Below are positions 1 through 7,364 of a stretch of 64,000 bases of DNA, in pieces; position 1 is the first letter of the stretch; each line of letters starts with the position of its first letter. Made by a program: the position numbers and the translations under genes. The notes below the pieces were generated by a model. It did not search any database. It saw only the letters and a program-made list of their open reading frames with translations, and was not told the DNA's origin. This DNA comes from Bacillota bacterium (lineage in GTDB: Bacteria; Bacillota; Clostridia; Christensenellales; CAG-138): contig JAEWUO010000014.1 of the NCBI GenBank assembly GCA_023459335.1, positions 45,258-109,257 on the forward strand, given 5' to 3'.

Positions 1-480
1 CTCGCGGCGCAGCAGGCGAGCGAGCTGACCGAAAAGGGCGTCATACTGATTCCGACCAAAACGATTCCGCAGGGAATCGCGGCATGCATGGCGTACTCGA
101 AGGACGCCAGCGTCGCGGAAAATGAACAGTCGATGAAGGACGCGATCGCCGACGTGATCAGCGGCGCGGTTACCTATGCCGTCCGCGATACGAAGTTCGA
201 CGGAAACGCGGTGAAAAAGGGCGACATCATCGGACTCGTCAACAACCACCTGTCGGTGTCTAGTAAGAACGTGGATGACGCGACGGGCGAACTCGTACGC
301 AAGATGATTGCACAGCACGGAGACGACGCCTGTACCGTGACGCTGTATTTCGGCGAAGGACAGACGGAGGAAAACGCGCAGGCGATTGCGAACAAGCTTC
401 AGGCGGAGTTTGCGGACGCGGAGTTCATGGTTCTCGCGGGCGGCCAGCCTCTGTATTATTATTACGTCGCGGTGCAGTAA
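1..480 (+). CDS. yloV: YloV/FakA-type DAK2-domain protein, C-terminal part (5' truncated by window)
   Basis: The frame is open from base 1 and ends at the TAA at 478-480, giving the last 159 residues. The segment near residues 17-30, reading ILIPTKTIPQGIAA, is the conserved signature at the start of the DegV-like C-terminal domain of the YloV/FakA family. In Firmicutes these proteins pair with DegV-type proteins as fatty acid kinases that phosphorylate host or exogenous fatty acids; the kinase (DhaL-like) domain would lie upstream of the window. In Bacillus yloV also lies near recG, as here, which supports the call. An intrinsic terminator follows 21 bases after the stop. The family is clear; the substrate is inferred from family knowledge only. 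Confidence 0.85.
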   Translation, partial: LAAQQASELTEKGVILIPTKTIPQGIAACMAYSKDASVAENEQSMKDAIADVISGAVTYAVRDTKFDGNAVKKGDIIGLVNNHLSVSSKNVDDATGELVRKMIAQHGDDACTVTLYFGEGQTEENAQAIANKLQAEFADAEFMVLAGGQPLYYYYVAVQ

Positions 481-500
481 GAGAATTTGAATCAAACGCA

Positions 501-540
501 AACCGGCGGCGGAATATGATAATTCCGTCGTCGGTTTTTT
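501..540 (+). terminator. Intrinsic terminator after yloV
   Basis: A 15-bp stem (arms 501-515 and 522-536, with a few wobble or mismatched pairs) closes a short loop and runs into a T6 tract at 535-540. recG follows 38 bases later without a clear promoter, so some read-through into recG is likely. Confidence 0.85.
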
Positions 541-542
541 CA

Positions 543-566
543 CAAGAACGACAACAAGAACGACAA
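543..566 (+). repeat. Two perfect 12-bp direct repeats upstream of the recG ribosome-binding site
   Basis: The unit CAAGAACGACAA occurs twice in direct succession at 543-554 and 555-566. It lies between the yloV terminator T tract and the recG Shine-Dalgarno sequence (AGGAGG at about 569-574). Probably a small slippage duplication; no function is apparent. Confidence 0.7.
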
Positions 567-577
567 CAGGAGGGGAA

Positions 578-2584
578 ATGCTGGATCTTCCGCTGGCCGG
601 CGTCAAGGGAATCGGCCCGAAACGCGCCGAGCTGTTCTCGCAGCTTGACGTTCGTTTCGTGCGCGATCTTCTCTTCCGCCTGCCGCGCGATTATCTGGAC
701 TATACGAAAGCTACGCCCGTTTCTCAGCTCTTTGACGGCCAGAATGCCGCCGTACAGGTTCGTCTCTGCGGCGCCACGCGGTATTATCGCGTCAAAGGAA
801 TGACGATTCTCTCGGCGCCCGCGCAGGACGAAACGGGGAAACTTACGCTCAAGTGGTTTAATCAACCGTATCGCGGTTCGCAGCTGAAAATCGGAGAAGT
901 CATATTCGCCTGCGGCCGCGTTACAAGGAAAAACGGGATTACGCTGATCAACCCGTCGGTCTCTCAGGCGCTGCCCGGCATCGTTCCCGTCTACACTACG
1001 ATCAAGGGGGTCAACCAGCGCGCCTGGCGTGACAGCATGAACGCCGCGCTTGAACACGTTTGGGACCGGATTCCCGAGACGCTGCCAAAGACGCTGCTGG
1101 AGCGATATTCGCTTGTGCCTCTCGCCCTCGCGTTGCGGCACGCGCATTTTCCCTTTAGCCGAGAGGCACTGGAACTCGCGCGAAAAAGGCTGGATTTTGA
1201 AAACACGCTGCTCTATTTCATCATTCTGGAACTGCAGAAATCCGAGCGTCTGCGTCAGAACGGATTTGCGTTCGATACGAGCGGCGTATTCGAAAAATAC
1301 GCGGCTAAGCTCTCGTTTCATATGACAAACGCGCAGGAACGCGTGATCGGCGAGATCGAAGCGGACATGCGCAGGCCCTCGCCCATGAACCGCCTTTTGC
1401 AGGGTGACGTCGGCTCCGGCAAGACGGCGGTCGCCATCTACGCGCTCTGCGTCGCGGCTGCGAACGGTAAACAGGGCGCGCTGCTCGCACCGACGGAGAT
1501 CCTCGCAGAGCAGCACTACGCGAGCCTGAGGGAGATATTCGGCGATTCCGTCGCGCTGCTGAAAGGCAGCATGAAAAAACAGCAACGGGACGAAGCGCTG
1601 TGCCGCATCGAAAACGGCACCGCCCCGTTTGTCGTCGGCACGCACGCGCTGTTATCCGAAGGCGTACGTTTCTATGATCTGGGGTGCATCGTAACGGACG
1701 AGCAGCACCGTTTCGGCGTACGCCAGCGCGCGGCGATGCTGGAGAAGGGCGTTCGCCCTGATATGCTCGTCATGAGCGCGACGCCGATCCCGCGCACGCT
1801 CGCGCTGATCATCTACGGAGATCTGGACATTTCCGTGATCGACGAACTGCCGCCCGGGAGAATCCCCGTAAAGACCAGCATCATACCGGAAAACAAGCGC
1901 GAGGACATGTACCGTTATATCGCGAAACAGGCGAAGGAGGGTGTGCAGAGTTTTATCGTGTGCCCGACGATCGAAGAGAGCGAATCGATCGATTGTCCCA
2001 GCGTAGACGCGCTTTACGAAGAACTCAGGCGGCTCCTGCCGGAGACGAGACTGGCGAAACTGCACGGGCGCATGAAAGAAGCGCAGAAGGACGAGATCAT
2101 GCGCGCGTTCCGCGCGGGGGAGCTCGACGCGCTCGTGACCACGACGGTGATCGAAGTCGGCGTGCACGTGCCGAACGTCTGCATCATGGCGATCGAGGGA
2201 GCGGAGCGGTTCGGGCTCTCGCAACTCCACCAGCTGCGCGGCAGGGTCGGCAGGAGCGCGAAACAGGCGTATTGTTTCCTGCTGTACGGCACGAAAACCG
2301 AATTGGACAACGAACGCCTGCAGACGATGACGATGACCGGCGACGGTTTCGAGATCGCGCAGAAGGACCTTCTTTTGCGAGGACCGGGAGATTTTATCGG
2401 CACCCGGCAGCATGGGGACGACGGCGCGGGGCTGTTCATGGGCGCGCTCGATTCGAAACTGCTGGAGCAGGCGTCCAGGGCCGCGAGGGAAATACTCGAC
2501 GATTCCGGCGAGGAAAGCGCGCGGCTCATCGAACTTGCTGGCGAGAGGTACGGCAGCATGCTGGGCGATATCGCGATGAATTGA
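578..2584 (+). CDS. recG: ATP-dependent DNA helicase RecG
   Basis: RecG remodels stalled replication forks and branch-migrates recombination intermediates. The 668-residue product has the family's usual length. The N-terminal part (GVKGIGPKRAELF, then an OB-fold wedge domain to about residue 250) binds branched DNA. The motor follows: Walker A GDVGSGKTAVA at about residue 277, motif II DEQH at about 374, and motif III MSATPIPRT. The C-terminal helicase half carries HQLRGRVGRS and ends with the TRG-type motif region (GPGDFIGTRQHG). An AGGAGG Shine-Dalgarno sequence 4 bases or so before the ATG fixes the start. It is transcribed downstream of yloV, a neighbourhood common in Firmicutes. Confidence 0.97.
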   Translation: MLDLPLAGVKGIGPKRAELFSQLDVRFVRDLLFRLPRDYLDYTKATPVSQLFDGQNAAVQVRLCGATRYYRVKGMTILSAPAQDETGKLTLKWFNQPYRGSQLKIGEVIFACGRVTRKNGITLINPSVSQALPGIVPVYTTIKGVNQRAWRDSMNAALEHVWDRIPETLPKTLLERYSLVPLALALRHAHFPFSREALELARKRLDFENTLLYFIILELQKSERLRQNGFAFDTSGVFEKYAAKLSFHMTNAQERVIGEIEADMRRPSPMNRLLQGDVGSGKTAVAIYALCVAAANGKQGALLAPTEILAEQHYASLREIFGDSVALLKGSMKKQQRDEALCRIENGTAPFVVGTHALLSEGVRFYDLGCIVTDEQHRFGVRQRAAMLEKGVRPDMLVMSATPIPRTLALIIYGDLDISVIDELPPGRIPVKTSIIPENKREDMYRYIAKQAKEGVQSFIVCPTIEESESIDCPSVDALYEELRRLLPETRLAKLHGRMKEAQKDEIMRAFRAGELDALVTTTVIEVGVHVPNVCIMAIEGAERFGLSQLHQLRGRVGRSAKQAYCFLLYGTKTELDNERLQTMTMTGDGFEIAQKDLLLRGPGDFIGTRQHGDDGAGLFMGALDSKLLEQASRAAREILDDSGEESARLIELAGERYGSMLGDIAMN

Positions 2585-2622
2585 CGGCATTGAATAAATA
2601 TTTTCACGCACTCATAATCTGT

Positions 2623-2651
2623 TTGACTGAAAAACGGGTTCATGTTATAGT
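2623..2651 (+). promoter_or_regulatory. Sigma-A type promoter for the repeat leader and aminotransferase
   Basis: TTGACT at 2623-2628 and TATAGT at 2646-2651 are separated by exactly 17 bases. The predicted transcription start, at about 2658, coincides with the first base of the tandem repeat array, so the whole array would be transcribed as the 5' leader. Confidence 0.8.
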
Positions 2652-2656
2652 AGGAC

Positions 2657-2899
2657 TGCTCACGCAAAACAGGAAGCATCTATAAACCAACGGATTATAG
2701 AAGAAATGCTCTGCCAAAACAGGAACATCTATGATCTAGCAGATTACTATAGAATTGCTCTGCCAGAACAGGAACATCAATGATCTAGCAGATTACTGTA
2801 GAATTGCTCTGCCAGAACAGGAACATCAATGAAAAAGCAGAATATTATCGAAATGCTCTGCCGAAACAGGAAGTATTTATGAACTATCAGAATTTGATC
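2657..2899 (+). repeat. Tandem array of about 49-bp units, most carrying a Shine-Dalgarno sequence and ATG, in the aminotransferase leader
   Basis: Five head-to-tail imperfect units start at 2657, 2707, 2756, 2805 and 2854; the first is 50 bp, the next three are 49 bp, and the fifth merges into the aminotransferase coding region. Each begins TGCTC(T/A)-GCC and contains an AAACAGGAA-type Shine-Dalgarno sequence. In units 2 to 5 this is followed 6-8 bases later by an ATG (2731, 2780, 2829, 2879). In units 2 and 3 the ATG opens the two-codon frame ATG-ATC-TAG. In unit 4 it opens a 17-codon frame that stops in an ATGA overlap with the real gene start in unit 5. Units 2-5 also allow GCAGA/TCTGC hairpins across the unit junctions (for example 2739-2743 with 2759-2763). 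Confidence 0.9.
2829..2882 (+). CDS. Putative 17-residue leader peptide translationally coupled to the aminotransferase
   Basis: An ATG in repeat unit 4 is preceded at good distance by AGGAA and opens a 17-codon frame (MKKQNIIEMLCRNRKYL). Its TGA at 2880-2882 overlaps the aminotransferase ATG at 2879-2881 in the classic ATGA arrangement. The peptide is basic and has no recognised family. It may simply be a by-product of repeat amplification, but the coupling geometry would let ribosomes leaving this frame restart on the aminotransferase. Whether it is translated cannot be told from sequence. Confidence 0.35.
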   Translation: MKKQNIIEMLCRNRKYL

Positions 2900-4057
2900 T
2901 CAAGCTGCGTCAAGCACATTCCGCCTTCGGGCATTCGGAAATATTTCGACTTTCTGGACGATTCGCACATCAGTCTCGGTGTCGGCGAGCCGGACTTTCC
3001 CACGCCGAACCGCATCCGCGTCGCGGTTGCCGAACGGCTGAAAAAAGAACGCGTGCCTTACTCCTCGAATTCGGGCGATCCGCACCTGCGTGAACTGATC
3101 CTGCGCTTCCTTGAGGAGCGGTACCATATCTCCGGCTACGAGTCGATCGAAAACGTGCTGATCACAGTCGGCGCGAGCCAGGCGATCGATCTTGCGATGC
3201 GCGCGATCCTGAACCCGGGCGACGAAGTGATCTATCACGAACCATGCTACGTTTCCTATATTCCCGCGATCGAACTTGCCGGCGGGAAAGCCGTCGGCGT
3301 GCTAACGCGTCATGAAGACCGTTTCCGGATCAAGGCGGAGGACATCAGAGCCGCCATCACGCCGAGAACGAAGGCGATCCTCCTCGCCTTCCCGACGAAT
3401 CCGACGGGCGCGATCATGGAACGCGCGGATTATGAGGCGATCGCGAACATCGTTCGCGGCACGGATATCCTTGTAATCACGGACGAAATCTACTCCGAGC
3501 TGACATTCAACGGCAAGAAGCACGTTTCGTTCGCATCGCTGCCCGGCATGCGCGAACGCACCATTGTACTCAACGGCTTTTCCAAGGCGTTCTCCATGAC
3601 CGGCTGGCGGCTTGGCTACGCGGTGGGTCCGCTCGACCTCATCGCGGCCATGCGAAAGGTGCATCAACTGACCATGCTCTGCGCGCCGACGCCGGCGCAA
3701 TGGGCCGGCATTGAAGCCATGGAAGACGGTTTTGCCGACGGCTTTGCCGATACGCGATACATGATCGACGAATACGAATCGCGCCGCCGGTATATCATCG
3801 ATGCGTTCAATTCGCTCGGCCTTGACTGCAACGAGCCGGAAGGCGCGTTCTATGTGTTCCCGTCGATTCGCTCGACGGGGCTGACCAGCGAGCAGTTCTG
3901 CGACGGGCTTCTCGCCAGCAAAAAAGTGGTTACCGTTCCCGGGAGCGCGTTCGGCGCGGCGGGAGAGGGGCATATTCGGTGCTGTTACGCAACTTCGAAG
4001 GAACAAATCGAGGAAGCGATGCGGCGCATCAGCGAATTTATCAAAGAGATTCGCTGA
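2879..4057 (+). CDS. Class I/II pyridoxal-phosphate aminotransferase
   Basis: Fold-type I PLP enzyme of 392 residues. PLP-site features are clear: the GVGEPDFPTP start of the N-terminal arm, ITVGASQAI, AFPTNPTGA, ITDEIYSEL (cofactor-binding Asp and Tyr), and SKAFSMTGWRLGY with the Schiff-base lysine. The sequence resembles the AspC/AlaT/PatA group, with a PPSGIRK-type N terminus; the amino-acid substrate cannot be assigned. A separate dapL lies at 35.3-36.5 kb, so this is probably not the main diaminopimelate aminotransferase. The start at 2879 is chosen because AGGAAG lies 8 bases upstream and it matches the family N terminus; an in-frame ATG at 2804 lies inside the repeat array and would add 25 unrelated residues. 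It is followed by its own terminator, so the gene is monocistronic. Confidence 0.9.
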   Translation: MNYQNLISSCVKHIPPSGIRKYFDFLDDSHISLGVGEPDFPTPNRIRVAVAERLKKERVPYSSNSGDPHLRELILRFLEERYHISGYESIENVLITVGASQAIDLAMRAILNPGDEVIYHEPCYVSYIPAIELAGGKAVGVLTRHEDRFRIKAEDIRAAITPRTKAILLAFPTNPTGAIMERADYEAIANIVRGTDILVITDEIYSELTFNGKKHVSFASLPGMRERTIVLNGFSKAFSMTGWRLGYAVGPLDLIAAMRKVHQLTMLCAPTPAQWAGIEAMEDGFADGFADTRYMIDEYESRRRYIIDAFNSLGLDCNEPEGAFYVFPSIRSTGLTSEQFCDGLLASKKVVTVPGSAFGAAGEGHIRCCYATSKEQIEEAMRRISEFIKEIR

Positions 4058-4072
4058 GCCGAAGACAGGTTT

Positions 4073-4108
4073 GCCCCGTCACGACGATCGAGACGGGGCT
4101 TTTCTTTT
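4073..4108 (+). terminator. Intrinsic terminator after the aminotransferase
   Basis: Eight-bp GC stem (GCCCCGTC at 4073-4080 with GACGGGGC at 4092-4099), an 11-base loop and a T-rich tail, TTTTCTTTT. Confidence 0.85.
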
Positions 4109-4155
4109 GTGTTTGAACGTCATTGAAAAACTGTTTTATATCAATTGGGGGAAAT

Positions 4156-6510
4156 ATGATACTGGAAAAGACGTATGTCACGTTGGAGTACGACAAGATA
4201 CTCGGTATAATAAAACAGCATCTTGCGAGCGAGGTGGGGCAGGAGTTTGCCGGAAAACTTCGCCCGGAGACGAATTTGAAAGAAGCGCAAAAACTGCAGG
4301 AGCAGACCAGCGAGGCGGAGAGCGTCTATACGCGCACCGGCAGAACGCCGATCTCGGGATTTCCGGACGTACGCGAACTGGTCGGCCGCATGCACGCGGC
4401 GCTGTTTTTAAGCACGCGGGAACTGCTGGCGATTCAGGAAGCGATGCGCGCCTCGCGAGAGGCGAAAGACGTTCTCCAGCCCGGCGAGGAAACGAGCCTT
4501 TTATGCAACCTTGCCAACCGTCTCGCCTCGCACCGCTCGGTCGAGGAAGAAATCAGCCGATGCATCCTCGCGGAAGACGAGATTTCCGATAACGCGTCTT
4601 CCGAACTCAACCGAATCCGGCGGCAGATGAAGATCGTCAGCGAGCGCGTGCGTGAAAAACTCAACAATATGCTCCGGGGCGCGACGACGCAGAAATACCT
4701 GCAGGAAGCGGTCATCACGATTCGAAACGGGCGTTATGTGCTGCCCGTCAAGGCGGAGTTCCGCTCCCAGGTGCCGGGGCTCGTGCACGACCAGAGCAGC
4801 AGCGGCGCGACGCTGTTCATCGAACCGGCGGCGGTTGTGGAGCTCGGCAACGAAAACAAGCGCATGCAGATCGAGGAAAAGAACGAGATCGAGCGCATCC
4901 TGTCCGGACTGACCGCGATGGTCGCGCCGTTTGCGGAGGAGATCCAAATCAGCTGCAACGTCATGGGCGCGCTGGACGTGATCTTCGCCCGCGCGGTGAT
5001 GGCACGGGACCAGCGGGCCGTGTGCCCGAAACTCAACGAGGAGGGGCGCATTCGCATCGTGCGAGGCCGGCATCCGCTGATTCCGAAGGATAAAGTAGTT
5101 CCGGTCGATATCTGGCTGGGCGAAACGTTCCGCACGCTGATCATCACCGGCCCGAACACGGGAGGAAAGACGGTTACGCTGAAAACGGTCGGGCTTTTTT
5201 CGCTCATGGCGATGAGCGGCATGTTTATTCCTGCGGACGATGGGACGGAACTCTCGGTGTTCGACAGCGTGTTTGCGGACATCGGAGACGAGCAGTCCAT
5301 CGAGCAGTCGCTCTCCACGTTCTCCTCACATATGACGAATACCGTGCGCATTCTTCAGGAGGCGGACGCTCGTTCGCTTGTTCTGCTGGATGAACTCGGC
5401 GCGGGTACGGACCCCGTGGAGGGCGCTGCGCTCGCGCAGGCGATTCTGGAAAGCCTGTACGAAAGAAAAACGCTGACCTGCGCGACCACGCATTACAGTG
5501 AGATCAAGGCGTTTGCGCTCATGCACGCGGGGATGCAGAACGCATCGATGGAGTTCGACGTCGACCGGCTCTGCCCGACGTACCGCCTTTTTATCGGCAT
5601 CCCGGGCAAAAGCAACGCGTTTGAAATTTCCAGAAGGCTTGGTCTCGGCGGCGAGGTCATCGACCGCGCGCAGGAGTTTTTACAGAAAAAGGATGTCGCG
5701 TTTGAAACGGTGCTGTCCGAAGCGGAACAGGCCAGAAAAAGCGCGGAAGACGACCGGGAGGCGATCGGCAGGCTGCGCGGCGAGATCGAAAAAGTGAAAA
5801 CCGATCTCGAAAAAGAGAAGAAGAAACTGGAGGACGAAAAGACGCAGCTGCGCCAGAAAGCGCGCGACGACGCACGGCGTATGGTGCAGGAAACGCGGCA
5901 GGATATGGAGAAGCTCATCGCGCAGCTGCGCGCGATCGAACACATCGATCCAAAGCAGCTTGAGAGAGCGGTGCAGTCTTCGCGAGACGCGATGCGGAAA
6001 ACGGAAGACCGGCTCTATGAGCAGGCGATCCGGCGCGATACCGTGGGCGACGCTCCGGAGAGCGTCGTGCCCGGCGAACGCGTCAAGCTCATCACGCTCG
6101 GGCAGGAAGCGACCGTGCTCAAGACGGCGGACGCGAAAGGCGAAGTGCTTGTGCAGGCGGGCGTGATCAAGATGAACATCCCGCTTTCCGACATCCGGCC
6201 AGTGGAGCAAAAAAAACAGCAGCAAAACACCTCCGCAAAAGTGACGCTCTCGCAGGATCGCGGCAGCGCGCTTTCGCTCGACCTGCGGGGTATGATGGTG
6301 GACGACGCGTGCCTTGAGCTGGACCGTTTCATCGACAACGCGGTCATGACCGGCGTCCACGAGTTCTACGCCGTGCACGGTAAGGGAACGGGCGCGCTCA
6401 GAAGCGGTGTTCAGGCCTACCTGAAAAACCATCCTCGCGTCAAATCCTACCGCATAGGTGCATACGGGGAAGGGGACGCGGGGGTTACGGTCGTTACGCT
6501 GAAGTCCTGA
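4156..6510 (+). CDS. mutS2: Endonuclease MutS2 (ribosome-collision / anti-recombination ATPase)
   Basis: 784 residues, the usual MutS2 length. It lacks the mismatch-recognition domain of MutS. The ABC-type ATPase carries Walker A GPNTGGKTV at about residue 333 and Walker B LLDELGAGTDP. A long charged coiled coil (roughly 500-620) follows, then a KOW-like segment and the C-terminal Smr nuclease domain (LDLRGMMVDDA, HGKGTGALR). Known members suppress recombination and, in Bacillus, split or rescue collided ribosomes. The start at 4156 follows a GGGGGAAAT ribosome-binding site and gives the family N terminus; an upstream in-frame ATG at 4123 lacks such a site. Confidence 0.96.
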   Translation: MILEKTYVTLEYDKILGIIKQHLASEVGQEFAGKLRPETNLKEAQKLQEQTSEAESVYTRTGRTPISGFPDVRELVGRMHAALFLSTRELLAIQEAMRASREAKDVLQPGEETSLLCNLANRLASHRSVEEEISRCILAEDEISDNASSELNRIRRQMKIVSERVREKLNNMLRGATTQKYLQEAVITIRNGRYVLPVKAEFRSQVPGLVHDQSSSGATLFIEPAAVVELGNENKRMQIEEKNEIERILSGLTAMVAPFAEEIQISCNVMGALDVIFARAVMARDQRAVCPKLNEEGRIRIVRGRHPLIPKDKVVPVDIWLGETFRTLIITGPNTGGKTVTLKTVGLFSLMAMSGMFIPADDGTELSVFDSVFADIGDEQSIEQSLSTFSSHMTNTVRILQEADARSLVLLDELGAGTDPVEGAALAQAILESLYERKTLTCATTHYSEIKAFALMHAGMQNASMEFDVDRLCPTYRLFIGIPGKSNAFEISRRLGLGGEVIDRAQEFLQKKDVAFETVLSEAEQARKSAEDDREAIGRLRGEIEKVKTDLEKEKKKLEDEKTQLRQKARDDARRMVQETRQDMEKLIAQLRAIEHIDPKQLERAVQSSRDAMRKTEDRLYEQAIRRDTVGDAPESVVPGERVKLITLGQEATVLKTADAKGEVLVQAGVIKMNIPLSDIRPVEQKKQQQNTSAKVTLSQDRGSALSLDLRGMMVDDACLELDRFIDNAVMTGVHEFYAVHGKGTGALRSGVQAYLKNHPRVKSYRIGAYGEGDAGVTVVTLKS

Positions 6511-6595
6511 AAATACAATAACGAGGGGAAGCGTTCCGTAAGCAAAGTATGCGTTCGGAACGCTTGCGGCGTTTGTGTGACAATTTATCGTCACG

Positions 6596-6625
6596 TTGGA
6601 CAAACCAAAAAAACTCTGTTATACT
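6596..6625 (+). promoter_or_regulatory. Promoter of the two-component/HtrA operon
   Basis: TTGGAC at 6596-6601 and TATACT at 6620-6625 with an 18-base spacer. Just upstream (6529-6538 with 6556-6565) is a 10-bp inverted repeat AAGCGTTCCG/CGGAACGCTT with a 17-base loop. It has no T tract and could be a weak end signal for mutS2 or a binding site. Confidence 0.65.
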
Positions 6626-6677
6626 AAACCCAAATGTGGGGCATATCCCATTTCCTATCAACAACGGAGGTGATCGG

Positions 6678-7355
6678 GTGGAGAACAATACCATTCTGGT
6701 CATAGATGACGACCGAAACATCCTCGCCATCATCGAACTATATCTTAAAAAAGCGGGTTTCCAGGTGTATACCTGCGCGGACGGAACCTCCGCCTTGGCG
6801 GCGTTTCACGAAACGAAACCCTCGCTCGTCGTGCTGGACATCATGCTGCCCGGCAGGGATGGCTGGGCGGTTCTCCACGATATCCGCATGGAGAGCGAAA
6901 CGCCGGTTATCATGCTCACCGCAAAAGGCGACACGGGCGATCGTGTACAGGGCCTTGAACTCGGCGCGGACGATTATATCGCAAAACCGTTCGACGCGAA
7001 AGAGCTCATCGCCCGCATCAAGGCGGTTCTCCGGCGCAGCACGCCCGCAGAACCCGCGCGGACGATCTCTCTGCCCGGGCTGACCGTTTCTCTGGAAAAT
7101 TACGCGGTCACACTGGACGGGCGTCAGCTCGAGATGCCGCCAAAAGAAATCGAACTGCTTTACTTTCTTGCGAGCCACACCGGAAAGGTGTTTACCCGCG
7201 AGCAGCTTTTGGAGCAGGTTTGGGGTTTTGACTTTTTCGGCGATTCGAGGACGGTGGACGTGCACGTCAAACGCATCCGCGAAAAACTCGGTGAAAATCA
7301 CGAATGGGAACTGCGCACCGTTTGGGGCGTAGGGTATAAATTCGAACAAAAGTGA
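6678..7355 (+). CDS. OmpR/PhoB-family DNA-binding response regulator
   Basis: 225 residues. The receiver domain (1-120) has the acidic pocket D10-D12, phospho-acceptor D54 in VVLDIMLPG, the conserved Thr in MLTAKG and Lys in YIAKPFD. A winged-helix trans_reg_C domain fills the C-terminal half (EIELLYFLASHTGKVFTREQLL, then RTVDVHVKRIREKLG). The GTG start at 6678 is preceded by a strong GGAGGTGAT site 7 bases away. It is first in an operon with a sensor kinase and an HtrA protease, as in envelope-stress and WalRK-type systems of Firmicutes. The signal and regulon are unknown. Confidence 0.93.
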   Translation: MENNTILVIDDDRNILAIIELYLKKAGFQVYTCADGTSALAAFHETKPSLVVLDIMLPGRDGWAVLHDIRMESETPVIMLTAKGDTGDRVQGLELGADDYIAKPFDAKELIARIKAVLRRSTPAEPARTISLPGLTVSLENYAVTLDGRQLEMPPKEIELLYFLASHTGKVFTREQLLEQVWGFDFFGDSRTVDVHVKRIREKLGENHEWELRTVWGVGYKFEQK

Positions 7356-7364
7356 TGCGGTAAC

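Noticed and set aside
2657..2899. The tandem repeat array considered as a CRISPR array.
   Set aside because: Units are contiguous with no unique spacers, contain ribosome-binding sites and start codons, and there are no cas genes in the window.
3302..4006. A possible diaminopimelate role (patA) for the aminotransferase at 2.9-4.1 kb.
   Set aside because: A clear dapL is present at 35.3-36.5 kb, and no acetyl-diaminopimelate pathway gene is adjacent; the substrate is left open.
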